Source: Corynebacterium glyciniphilum AJ 3170 (GTDB taxonomy: Bacteria > Actinomycetota > Actinomycetes > Mycobacteriales > Mycobacteriaceae). Taken from it: a DNA stretch of 64,000 nucleotides. The stretch's first letter is position 1; each line of letters opens with the position of its first letter. Of this stretch, positions 36,586 to 44,223 are shown piece by piece. A program made the position numbers and the translations under genes. The notes under the pieces were generated by a model that was not told the DNA's origin, did not search any database, and worked only from the letters and a program-made list of their open reading frames with translations. Location of the stretch: contig NZ_CP006842.1 in the NCBI RefSeq assembly GCF_000626675.1, forward strand, positions 930,001-994,000, given 5' to 3'.

Positions 36586-37857
36586 ATGGATACCGTGACC
36601 GCACCGCAGGCTCAGCCGGGCCCCTTCTGGAGGGACCGCGGCCTCTGGCTGCAGCTGGTAATCCAGTCGGCCGTGTTCTTCCTCTTCGGTGCCATGGATG
36701 CGGGGAACGCCTTCTCCTTCGGTCCGGTCGTCCCGTCCTGGGTTCTTGTCGCCGGGTACACGCTGGTGTTCGCGGGGATGTTGATTCAGCGATGGCGTGC
36801 GGAAGTTGGGCTGACCGTCGTCGCCATCGGCCTTGTCACCGCCGCGGGAAGTCTCGCCGGCATCTACATTCTGGCCTACCTCGTCGTCTGCTATGAGGCG
36901 TGGTTCATCTCGGCGTTCGTCCGCCGTCGTAGAGGAATGTGGCTGGCGCTGTTGACCGGGGGGTCGGTCGCCGCCGTGGTACTGGTCAGCGTCGTGTCGG
37001 GATCCGGGCGGGCGTGGGGTGCCTCGACGACAGCTGTGGATCCTGCCGGAGAAACGTACACTCCTCCGGATGCTCAGCTCGTGATGATGGGTGCGGTCCT
37101 GGGGTTGCTCGCCGTGATCTCGATCGGACTGTTCTGGCAGCTGGGGATGACAACACGTCGCCAGTATGAACGGATGGAGTCTCTTGCCGCGCGGGTGGAA
37201 CTCGCCGCTGTCGCCGAGCGGACCCGGATCGCCCGGGAGATGCACGACATCGTCGCCCATTCGCTGACCGCGGTGATCGCGCAGGCCGACGGTGGACGCT
37301 ACGCCGGACGTCAGGACCCGTCGAAGGCCATTGAAGCACTCGCCACGATCAGCAGCACCGGACGAGACGCACTCACCCAGATGCGGCAGCTGCTCAGCGT
37401 GTTGCGCAGCGACCGTAACGGCGGTGGCACGGCCGATGCGACCCGGGACACCAGTGCACCGCCCGGTGTGTCCGGTGTGGCGGGGTTGGTGGAGGACGCC
37501 CGACGGTCCGGAGTGTCCGTCGACTACGAGGTCCTCGGCACGGCCGGCACGGTGGATGTCGCGGTCGGCCTGACCGTGTACCGCACTGTCCAGGAGTGCC
37601 TGACGAACATTCTCAAACACGCCGGACCCACCCGCGCCCGTGTCATCCTGGATTGGAACGTGACAGGAAAACTCCGCATCACGGTGGACAACGCCCCTGG
37701 CAACGGGTTGATCGACTCTGACGACTCGGACGACGGACGAGGACAGGGGCTGGTCGGACTGCGGGAGCGTGCCCGAATCCACGGAGGCACGGCAGAATGG
37801 GGTGCGTCGGAGAGGTACGTTGGCGGCTGGCGTGTGGACGTCGTGCTCAGCGTCTGA
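36586..37857 (+). CDS. Two-component sensor histidine kinase (NarL/DesK class)
   Basis: 423 aa. Four to six transmembrane helices in the first 150 residues with little extracellular sequence, so the signal is probably within or at the membrane. A HisKA_3 domain has the phospho-acceptor His220 in REMHDIVAHSLTAVI, and a short ATPase domain ends DGRGQGLVGLRERA. It phosphorylates the LuxR-type regulator 64 bases downstream. Start ATG 36586; GTG 36583 fits the leaderless -10 equally well. Context with an ABC exporter suggests detection of an envelope-active compound. Confidence 0.9.
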   Translation: MDTVTAPQAQPGPFWRDRGLWLQLVIQSAVFFLFGAMDAGNAFSFGPVVPSWVLVAGYTLVFAGMLIQRWRAEVGLTVVAIGLVTAAGSLAGIYILAYLVVCYEAWFISAFVRRRRGMWLALLTGGSVAAVVLVSVVSGSGRAWGASTTAVDPAGETYTPPDAQLVMMGAVLGLLAVISIGLFWQLGMTTRRQYERMESLAARVELAAVAERTRIAREMHDIVAHSLTAVIAQADGGRYAGRQDPSKAIEALATISSTGRDALTQMRQLLSVLRSDRNGGGTADATRDTSAPPGVSGVAGLVEDARRSGVSVDYEVLGTAGTVDVAVGLTVYRTVQECLTNILKHAGPTRARVILDWNVTGKLRITVDNAPGNGLIDSDDSDDGRGQGLVGLRERARIHGGTAEWGASERYVGGWRVDVVLSV

Positions 37858-37921
37858 CAGGACACCGGCACAGAGTGGTATGTACCGGTACACACGGGAG
37901 AACAGGGAGAACGGCGAGATC

Positions 37922-38701
37922 ATGGACGACGCACGCTCAACATCGACCATCACGGTCGGGCTGGCTGATGATCAGCAGCTGGTACGCGCCGGTTTCGGCA
38001 TGGTGCTGGATTCCCAGCCGGACATCACCGTGGTCTGGCAGGCCGTCGACGGCGCGGAGGCAGTCAGTTCAGCCATGTCCCAACCGGTCGACATGATCCT
38101 CATGGATGTCCAGATGCCGGAGCTCGACGGTATCGCCGCCACCAGGAAGATCGTCGACGCCGGTGTCACCGGGCCGTCAGGGGAACCGACCCGTGTGGTG
38201 GTTCTGACGACCTTTGACAACGATGAATACGTGATGGGATCGATCACTGCCGGTGCCAGTGGTTTCCTGTTGAAGGATGCCGATCCTGAGGAGCTCATCG
38301 ATGCCGTCCGGACGGTCGGCGAGGCCGAGGCCGTGATCTCCCCGAAAGCCACGGCCCGGTTGCTGCGGCAGGTCAGGGGAGGGGCGGGGAAGGACGAGCC
38401 GGTTGCCGCTGTCGCGCCGCAGACATCGTTGCCTCCTGACGCCGGAGCCGACACCGCTGCGGCCGCCGCGGCACTGGATCTTCCCGACCCGTTGACTCCC
38501 CGTGAACTGGAGATCCTCGTCCTCGTGGCGCGGGGGTACTCCAACCCGGAGATCGCCCGACGTCTGTTCGTCTCCCTTCCCACCGTGAAGACGCATGTGG
38601 GCAGAATCCTGGCGAAAACGGATTCGCGGGACCGGGTCCACGCGGTGCTTTTCGCGTTCAGCAACGGACTTGTCGACCCGGTGCGGGTTCTGGAGGAGTG
38701 A
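37922..38701 (+). CDS. LuxR/NarL-family response regulator
   Basis: 259 aa. Receiver domain with DD at 16-17, phospho-acceptor Asp62 in ILMDVQMPELDG and the late KD; an Ala/Asp-rich linker (about 155-185) longer than normal; then a LuxR helix-turn-helix with LTPRELEILVLVARGYSNPEIARR-type sequence (kept short here) and TVKTHVGRIL. Partner of the kinase upstream. A perfect inverted repeat 7 bases after its stop is a natural binding site ahead of the ABC genes. Confidence 0.92.
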   Translation: MDDARSTSTITVGLADDQQLVRAGFGMVLDSQPDITVVWQAVDGAEAVSSAMSQPVDMILMDVQMPELDGIAATRKIVDAGVTGPSGEPTRVVVLTTFDNDEYVMGSITAGASGFLLKDADPEELIDAVRTVGEAEAVISPKATARLLRQVRGGAGKDEPVAAVAPQTSLPPDAGADTAAAAAALDLPDPLTPRELEILVLVARGYSNPEIARRLFVSLPTVKTHVGRILAKTDSRDRVHAVLFAFSNGLVDPVRVLEE

Positions 38702-38707
38702 CAGGCG

Positions 38708-38725
38708 GTCATACTGCGGTATGAC
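38708..38725. promoter_or_regulatory. Perfect inverted repeat GTCATAC-N4-GTATGAC, candidate response-regulator operator
   Basis: Seven-base arms at 38708-38714 and 38719-38725 between the regulator gene and the ABC operon, 82 bases before the ATPase start. Symmetry and position match NarL-class binding sites. A short hairpin ending the regulator message is the alternative. Confidence 0.55.
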
Positions 38726-38806
38726 GTCCGGTGCCCTGGGACGTTGCTGGTAGATCAGTCTGTGGGTCGATGTGTGCGGTGGTGGTGGGGGAGAAGACTG
38801 GGGGAC

Positions 38807-39766
38807 ATGATCACAGTTGAGAAGATGTCGAAGAGGTACGGGCGGTTCCAGGCCGTCGAGGATTTGTCGTTCACGGTGCCGGATGCGGCGGTGACGGGTT
38901 TTCTGGGTCCTAATGGGTCGGGGAAGTCGACGACGATGCGGTGTGTGTTGGGGTTGGATCGGCCGTCGCAGGGGCAGGCGCTGTTTGATGGTGAGGGGTT
39001 TGCTCAGGTGGCTGATAAGCCGGCGGTGGCCGGGGCGCTGTTGGAGGCGACGTGGTTCACTCCGGGACGTAGCGGACGGTCGCACCTCAAGGTGCTTGCC
39101 CGCGGCGCTGGTATCGCCGACTCGCGGGTGGACAAGTGTTTGCAGTTGGTGGGGTTGAGCTCTGCGGGTGATAAGCGGGTCGGGGGGTATTCGTTGGGGA
39201 TGAAGCAGCGTCTTGGTCTTGCTGGGGCGTTGTTGGGTGATCCGTCGCATTTGATTTTGGATGAGCCGGTCAATGGTTTGGATCCGGAGGGGGTGAGTTG
39301 GATGCGTCGGACGATTCGTGCTTTGGCGGGGGAGGGCCGTGCGGTGTTGGTGTCGTCGCATCTGCTGTCGGAGATGCAGCAGACTGCGGATCGTCTCGTG
39401 GTCATCGGTAAGGGTCGGATGATCGGTGAGTATTCGATGGAGGAGTTCCTCGCCGGCGGAGTCAGCGTGCTTGTCGAGACTTCGGACATCACGAGTGCCG
39501 GAACGCTGGGTTCGGCATTGACGCAGGCAGGTTTGCCTACTGATCGCGCCGAAGGGAGCGCCCTGCGCGTAGAGGTCGTGGACGGCAGTTCGGAGGCGGA
39601 GGTTCGACGTGCAGTCGGCGAAATCGCCTTGAACTCCCGCGTTATCCTCACGGGCCTGCGCACACAGAGCGCGGACCTGGAGTCCCGCTTCCTCGCCGCA
39701 ACATCCGCGGCCCAGGAGTACCGGACATCCTCTGACCTCGTCGACAACAACACCGAAAGGAACTAG
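38807..39766 (+). CDS. ABC exporter ATP-binding protein (drug/lantibiotic type)
   Basis: 319 aa: GPNGSGKST, YSLGMKQRLGLAGAL (signature) and LILDEPVNGLDPEG, with a 90-residue C-terminal extension usual for DrrA/BcrA-like exporters. GGGGGA lies close to ATG 38807. Codon use is mosaic: from about 38850 to 39060 and 39130 to 39420 third positions are mostly G or T (TTG, GGG, GGT, GCG), while 39061-39129 and everything after 39420 are C-rich like the neighbours. This suggests a recombined segment. Pairs with the permease 4 bases downstream. Confidence 0.9.
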   Translation: MITVEKMSKRYGRFQAVEDLSFTVPDAAVTGFLGPNGSGKSTTMRCVLGLDRPSQGQALFDGEGFAQVADKPAVAGALLEATWFTPGRSGRSHLKVLARGAGIADSRVDKCLQLVGLSSAGDKRVGGYSLGMKQRLGLAGALLGDPSHLILDEPVNGLDPEGVSWMRRTIRALAGEGRAVLVSSHLLSEMQQTADRLVVIGKGRMIGEYSMEEFLAGGVSVLVETSDITSAGTLGSALTQAGLPTDRAEGSALRVEVVDGSSEAEVRRAVGEIALNSRVILTGLRTQSADLESRFLAATSAAQEYRTSSDLVDNNTERN

Positions 39767-39770
39767 AACC

Positions 39771-40517
39771 ATGACCTCACTCATCAATGCCCTGCGGTCG
39801 GAGACCACGAAGTTACTGAGCATGCGTTCCACACTGGTCTACGCGATTCTGCTGACGGGAGCGCTGTACGGCCCGGTCGTCCTGGCGACGTTGTTCTCTT
39901 CGGAGACACCGACGTTCGAGTGGGCCGATCTGATGAACGGCGCGATGATCTTCATCATGGTGGCCATCGTGTTTGCAGCCTCGACCACCGCCGGTGACAT
40001 CCGCAACCACATGCACGCCCAGGCCTTTCTTACTCAGCAGGGCCGTACTACCTGGGTGACAGCGAAGTTACTGGTGACCCTCGTCTTTATGCTGGTCACC
40101 TATGCGGTCGGTGTAGCGCTGACAGTCGGGGCGGCCGCAGCGTTCGGGGCACGTCTGTCCCTTGACTTCGGTGGTGCGTTCACGCCGGTCTGGGGATACC
40201 TGCTGGGAGGTGTCGCGTTCCCGCTCATGGCAGTGGGGCTTGCCTGCGTACTGAGAAGCCCGGTCGTGTCTGTCGCTGTTCCGACAGTCTGGTTCCTGTT
40301 GATCGACGGGATGATCGGTGAGACAGCGACACATATCGAGGCCTTCCGCCCCCTCGCGGCCATCGCCCCCGGTGAACGGTTGTCACAGTTGGCCACAGGC
40401 TACGACCGCGTCGGCCTCGGTCTCGACAGCGCGGCTTGTGTTGCAATCCTCGTCGGCTGGGTGGTCGTTGTAGCCGGGATCGGACTCTGGCGCAATCAAC
40501 GCGCTGACGTCCGGTAG
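39771..40517 (+). CDS. ABC exporter permease
   Basis: 248 aa, six transmembrane helices in ABC-2 arrangement with an N-terminal amphipathic stretch (INALRSETTKLLSMRSTL) typical of this class. It lies 4 bases after the ATPase gene with an AAAGGAA ribosome site inside the ATPase end. Likely expels a peptide antibiotic or similar envelope toxin under control of the two-component pair; substrate unknown. Confidence 0.87.
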   Translation: MTSLINALRSETTKLLSMRSTLVYAILLTGALYGPVVLATLFSSETPTFEWADLMNGAMIFIMVAIVFAASTTAGDIRNHMHAQAFLTQQGRTTWVTAKLLVTLVFMLVTYAVGVALTVGAAAAFGARLSLDFGGAFTPVWGYLLGGVAFPLMAVGLACVLRSPVVSVAVPTVWFLLIDGMIGETATHIEAFRPLAAIAPGERLSQLATGYDRVGLGLDSAACVAILVGWVVVVAGIGLWRNQRADVR

Positions 40518-40520
40518 CCT
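40515..40520 (+). promoter_or_regulatory. -10 hexamer TAGCCT, leaderless
   Basis: TAGCCT, beginning in the permease stop codon, ends 7 bases before ATG 40528. Confidence 0.45.
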
Positions 40521-40527
40521 GTGGGCC

Positions 40528-41004
40528 ATGGACATCGCAATCGGGGACTCCGGACGCACGCTGAGACTGCCGCCCCACTGGCAGGCGCTCGACACGGTTC
40601 CAGAGGATGCACCGGGCACGGTGGCGTTCGGTTACCGTACGGCGGTGAGTTTCGCTGCCGTCACCCTCGCTCCGCTGGACGGCCAGATGATGCCGGTCGA
40701 CAGGGAGGATGTCATCCGAGGGATCCAGCCCGCGCTGGAGGAGGCTGAGGCGGAGTTGGTGGACGTGGATGCGGGGGAAACCCCGTCCGGGGACCTGCTG
40801 GTCTACACGATCGTGAAGACTCCGGAACCTGAGGAGGGCGACGGCGCCGGCGAGGGGGACCAGCTCAACCTCACCCTGCACTTCGCCGTGGAGAACGGTG
40901 ACTACATGGCCCCGTACATGGTCCAGGGGTTTCTCACCGGAGAGCAGGACGAGACTCTTGACCAGGCCAGAGACCTGGTCACCCGGATCATCACCGCCGA
41001 GTAG
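40528..41004 (+). CDS. Uncharacterised cytoplasmic protein
   Basis: 158 aa, acidic, no signal or transmembrane segment. Starts IGDSGRTLRLPPHWQALD and alternates strands and helices; the overall plan (strand, PxxW, FGY, long strand-rich body) is a little like DUF1795/PsbP-like domains, but I do not assign it. The 3' end overlaps the opposing TIGR03089 gene by 14 bases. Confidence 0.65.
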   Translation: MDIAIGDSGRTLRLPPHWQALDTVPEDAPGTVAFGYRTAVSFAAVTLAPLDGQMMPVDREDVIRGIQPALEEAEAELVDVDAGETPSGDLLVYTIVKTPEPEEGDGAGEGDQLNLTLHFAVENGDYMAPYMVQGFLTGEQDETLDQARDLVTRIITAE

Positions 41005-41701
41005 CGGACACGGTTCCGAGTTCGGTGGCTGCGAGATGCGCCAGCCGTTCGGGGGCATCATCGGTGGAGACGACCACGGACCCCGCCGCGAAGAGGGGAA
41101 GGAGCGCGGTCACCAGTCCGTCAGTGTCGGCCCACGGGCCGGTCACAGACCGGATCCCGGGCTCGAAAGCCTCAGAGGCCCGGCGTCGTAGGTCGGCACC
41201 GGTCACCGGCTCCCCGTCGACGGTGTGCAGCAGTACAGCCTCCTCCCCGGTCTCTGGACCGGCGTAGCGGTCCCCCTGGACCCGCAGCTCCGGTGACAGA
41301 TCCGTGACCCCGAATTCCACGTCCCCGCCGGCCTCGGCCACCCCGCGGCCGAAGGGGTCGGTCGACAGTTGGAGAATGTCTCCATCCCAGTCGAGGTGAG
41401 CGTCGGGGTCCGTGGTCATCAACGCAGCTGCCGATGCGGCTGCTGGTGACGGCGGCGAGCAGACCGCCACGCCGGCCCTCCAGCAGCCCACGACCAGGGC
41501 GGCGGGCATCCAGTCGGTCGGAGCATCGAGAACCACGACGTCGCCGGGAGATAACCCTAACTGGCCGGCCATGAGGTTGCCGCCTTTCGCGGCCCAGTTC
41601 GCCAGCGTTGCGGCGGACAACTCCATTCGTCCTGCGTCGGTGTACGTCGTCAGGCGCGGCGATGCGGCGTCGGTCTGGAGGAACGGGGACAGGAGATCCA
41701 T
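40991..41701 (-). CDS. TIGR03089 family protein (N-terminal fragment of an AMP-ligase fold)
   Basis: 236 aa. Recognised by RLTTYTDAGRMELSAATLANWAAK, which resembles the first domain of acyl/amino-acid adenylating enzymes, followed by LGLSPGDVVVLDAP and GCWRAGVAV. It is far too short for an active ligase and lacks the P-loop (TSGTTG) and C-terminal domain. Actinobacterial genomes keep this gene close to the rhamnosyl-linker/LCP genes, as here. Function unknown. Confidence 0.8.
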   Translation of the reverse strand: MDLLSPFLQTDAASPRLTTYTDAGRMELSAATLANWAAKGGNLMAGQLGLSPGDVVVLDAPTDWMPAALVVGCWRAGVAVCSPPSPAAASAAALMTTDPDAHLDWDGDILQLSTDPFGRGVAEAGGDVEFGVTDLSPELRVQGDRYAGPETGEEAVLLHTVDGEPVTGADLRRRASEAFEPGIRSVTGPWADTDGLVTALLPLFAAGSVVVSTDDAPERLAHLAATELGTVSATRR

Positions 41702-41720
41702 GGCGACCAGACTAACCTGG

Positions 41721-42308
41721 TCAGCCTCCGACGACCTTGTCCGGGTCGCCGAGGGCCGGTCCTAGAATCACCAGCACGAGGAAGACGAGCACCGCGAGCC
41801 CGACCACCGTGGTGAGGACGGTCTGCCACCGCCGGGACCAGCTGGGGTTGCGGGAGAACCAGCATGCGATCCAGGCGCCGACGGCCGCCCCGACCGTGTT
41901 GCAGATCAGGTCCGTCACATCGGTGCGTCCCAGCGAGAAGATGTACTGGGAGACCTCGATACCGAGGCTGAACACGGCGGCGATGCCCACCGTCCACCAC
42001 CACCGGCCCGACAGGATCATCAGCAGGATCCCGAATGGGACGAAGAAGGCGAGGTTGCCGAGGATGTCGAAGACCCAGCCGAAGGTGGTGGACGAGTCCG
42101 TGACGATGCCGAAAGGAACCAGCCGCAGCTCCCTGACGCGCTGGTTCTCCGGTTTCCACAGCAGCCCGATGGTGTAAAAGGCTTTCAACGTCGTCAGCGC
42201 GACGATCACCGCAGCGTAACCGACCAGCGTGACGGTGACCCACGTCCGCCACGGGGTGCGCACGGTCGGTGCGACAGGGGCGGGTGCGGGAGCGGTGGGA
42301 GTGTCCAT
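41721..42308 (-). CDS. VanZ-like membrane protein
   Basis: 195 aa with about five transmembrane helices and the VanZ pattern: LVPFGIV, LGNLAFFVPFGILL, LGIEVSQYIFSLGRTDVTDL and NTVGAAVGAW. VanZ proteins raise teicoplanin resistance in enterococci; the role in corynebacteria is unknown. ATG 42308 is supported by the leaderless TAGGGT; upstream in-frame starts run through the divergent promoter. Confidence 0.85.
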   Translation of the reverse strand: MDTPTAPAPAPVAPTVRTPWRTWVTVTLVGYAAVIVALTTLKAFYTIGLLWKPENQRVRELRLVPFGIVTDSSTTFGWVFDILGNLAFFVPFGILLMILSGRWWWTVGIAAVFSLGIEVSQYIFSLGRTDVTDLICNTVGAAVGAWIACWFSRNPSWSRRWQTVLTTVVGLAVLVFLVLVILGPALGDPDKVVGG

Positions 42309-42316
42309 GCGAACAC

Positions 42317-42336
42317 ACCCTAGCGGTCCGTAACGT
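42317..42336. promoter_or_regulatory. Back-to-back leaderless promoters of the VanZ and NAD(P)HX-repair genes
   Basis: Minus-strand TAGGGT (42322-42317) ends 8 bases before ATG 42308; plus-strand TAACGT (42331-42336) ends 6 bases before ATG 42343. The start codons are only 34 bases apart, so each -35 must fall on the other gene's start region. Confidence 0.5.
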
Positions 42337-42342
42337 GAGGGT

Positions 42343-44208
42343 ATGAATAGCAGCACCATCGATACGCATCTCCGTGCCCAGGTGTACACGGTCGAACAGG
42401 TCCGTCATGCAGAACAACCCTTGCTCGATCTGCAGACCGAACCGGATCAGCTGATGCGCTCTGCGGCCTCTGCGGTGGTCGACGCTGCGGAGGTGATGCT
42501 GAAGCGTAAGTCCATCACCCCGGCACAGACGAAGGTTCTGCTCGCAGTGGGAGCGGGAGGCAACGGAGGTGATGCGCTCTACGCCGGTGCAGCGCTCGCT
42601 GACCAGGGCTGGCCGGTGGAAGCCGTGCTGTTGGGACGCGACAGGCATGCCCACGCCCGCGCTCTCGATGCATTCCAGGATGCCGGTGGCGTGGTTGTCG
42701 ACCTCCAGGGGGTGTGGAGAACCCCAGCTCAGTACCTCCTTGTCATCGACGGCGTTCTCGGCATGGGGGGTGACGGCGGCCTGGGTGAAAACGCCGCCGT
42801 GCTCTTCTCTTTCATCTCCGCCTGGTTCATTCCCGTCCTCAGCATTGATGTCCCCTCGGGTATCGGGGCGGACTCCGGGAGCACCCCGCCGATGATCGAC
42901 GTCGACGATCCGCTGGACCCCTATGCGACTGAAAAGGGGCTCCCGGGGATGACGGTACTGATGCGCGAGCGGGTTCCCGCGCACGTCATTGCTGATGTGA
43001 CGGTGACCTTCGGGGGGCTGCGCCGGGCCCATGCGGTCAACGCCTACTGCGGCCAGGTGATGCTCGCGAATCCGGGACTGGAGGGTGGCCGCTCAGGGAC
43101 GATCGGTGCTCAGCTCGCAGAGGAGTGGAAGCGGAATCGTCGGGGCAAGGGGGCGCTCGACGTCCGCGCCGGACGGGCCGTGGTGCCGCCCCGTGATCCC
43201 CGCAGTGATCCGGAAACGACGGCGGGGCCCGTTGATCTGGGAGGAGAGTTCGACTTCTCATCGACTGCTTTAACTCCTGTGCCCACGGCCCACGCCGGAA
43301 CCGTGCGTGCGCCGGGCCCCTATGACGACAAGTACTCCGGTGGAGTGGTGGGGATCTGTGCGGGGTCGGAGACGTATCCCGGCGCAGCGATTCTGACGAC
43401 CACGGCTGCCGTGCGCACGACCAGTGCGATGGTGCGTTATGTCGGCGGGGCCTCCGGCGATGTCGTCCAGGCGTGTCCCGAGGTCGTGTGGGCGCCGTCG
43501 GTGTCGCGGTCCGGACGTGTCCAGGCATGGGTCGTGGGGCCCGGTCGCGGAACCGGCGCCGAGGCAGCGGAGGAGGTGGAGACACTCCTGAAGCGTCCCG
43601 AACCATTGGTGGTTGACGCGGACGCGCTGACGGTGCTCGCCGAGCACAAGGAGCTCCGGGATCTGCTGGCGGAGCGAGGTGCCTCGGGATCGAACACCGC
43701 CCCGACGATACTGACGCCGCATGCCGGGGAGTTCCGGCGTCTGGCGGACGCCGTCGGTGGTGTCCCGGACCCGGATGACGACCGGATCGGCGCAGCAGCG
43801 TCGTTGTCGCGGGCGTTGAGCTGTGTGGTGCTTCTCAAGGGACGACACACTGTCGTGACGGACGGCGAGGATGTCCAGTGCACTGACGCAGGAACATCGT
43901 GGGCCGCTACGCCGGGATCAGGCGACGTCCTTTCCGGGATGATCGGTGCCCTGCTGGCGGAAAATGAGGCCCGGCACGGCCCCGATGCGGAACAGTCCGG
44001 GGGACGCTCCGAGATGCCGCAGCAGGAAGGGCGGGTGTCCTCAGCGAAGTTCCCCGCGAATGACGCGGTCGCCCTCCATGCCATCGCCGCGTCGATTTCG
44101 GCGCAGACTCCGGAAGGGGAGGCTCCTACGTCCGCCTCACGGATCGCGGAGGCTGTTCCGCGCGCGAGGGCCACGGCGGGCCGTCCGCACTCCCGGCGGG
44201 CGTACTGA
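42343..44208 (+). CDS. nnrD: Bifunctional NAD(P)H-hydrate epimerase / ADP-dependent dehydratase
   Basis: Repairs hydrated NAD(P)H. N-terminal YjeF_N epimerase domain (about 10-245) with LLAVGAGGNGGDALYAGAAL; C-terminal carbohydrate-kinase-like dehydratase (about 325-600) with ILTPHAGEFRRLA, VLLKGRHTVV and the active-site TPGSGDVLSGMIGALLA. At 621 aa it is clearly longer than the usual 470-520: a polar insert between domains (about 260-325) and one near 550-575 (EARHGPDAEQSGGRSEMPQQ) account for it. Confidence 0.92.
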   Translation: MNSSTIDTHLRAQVYTVEQVRHAEQPLLDLQTEPDQLMRSAASAVVDAAEVMLKRKSITPAQTKVLLAVGAGGNGGDALYAGAALADQGWPVEAVLLGRDRHAHARALDAFQDAGGVVVDLQGVWRTPAQYLLVIDGVLGMGGDGGLGENAAVLFSFISAWFIPVLSIDVPSGIGADSGSTPPMIDVDDPLDPYATEKGLPGMTVLMRERVPAHVIADVTVTFGGLRRAHAVNAYCGQVMLANPGLEGGRSGTIGAQLAEEWKRNRRGKGALDVRAGRAVVPPRDPRSDPETTAGPVDLGGEFDFSSTALTPVPTAHAGTVRAPGPYDDKYSGGVVGICAGSETYPGAAILTTTAAVRTTSAMVRYVGGASGDVVQACPEVVWAPSVSRSGRVQAWVVGPGRGTGAEAAEEVETLLKRPEPLVVDADALTVLAEHKELRDLLAERGASGSNTAPTILTPHAGEFRRLADAVGGVPDPDDDRIGAAASLSRALSCVVLLKGRHTVVTDGEDVQCTDAGTSWAATPGSGDVLSGMIGALLAENEARHGPDAEQSGGRSEMPQQEGRVSSAKFPANDAVALHAIAASISAQTPEGEAPTSASRIAEAVPRARATAGRPHSRRAY

Positions 44209-44223
44209 CGGAGTCCTCGTACC

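Noticed and set aside
35983..37953. 656-codon minus-strand frame across tusK and the sensor kinase
   Set aside because: It crosses a divergent promoter and both real genes in the wrong frame.
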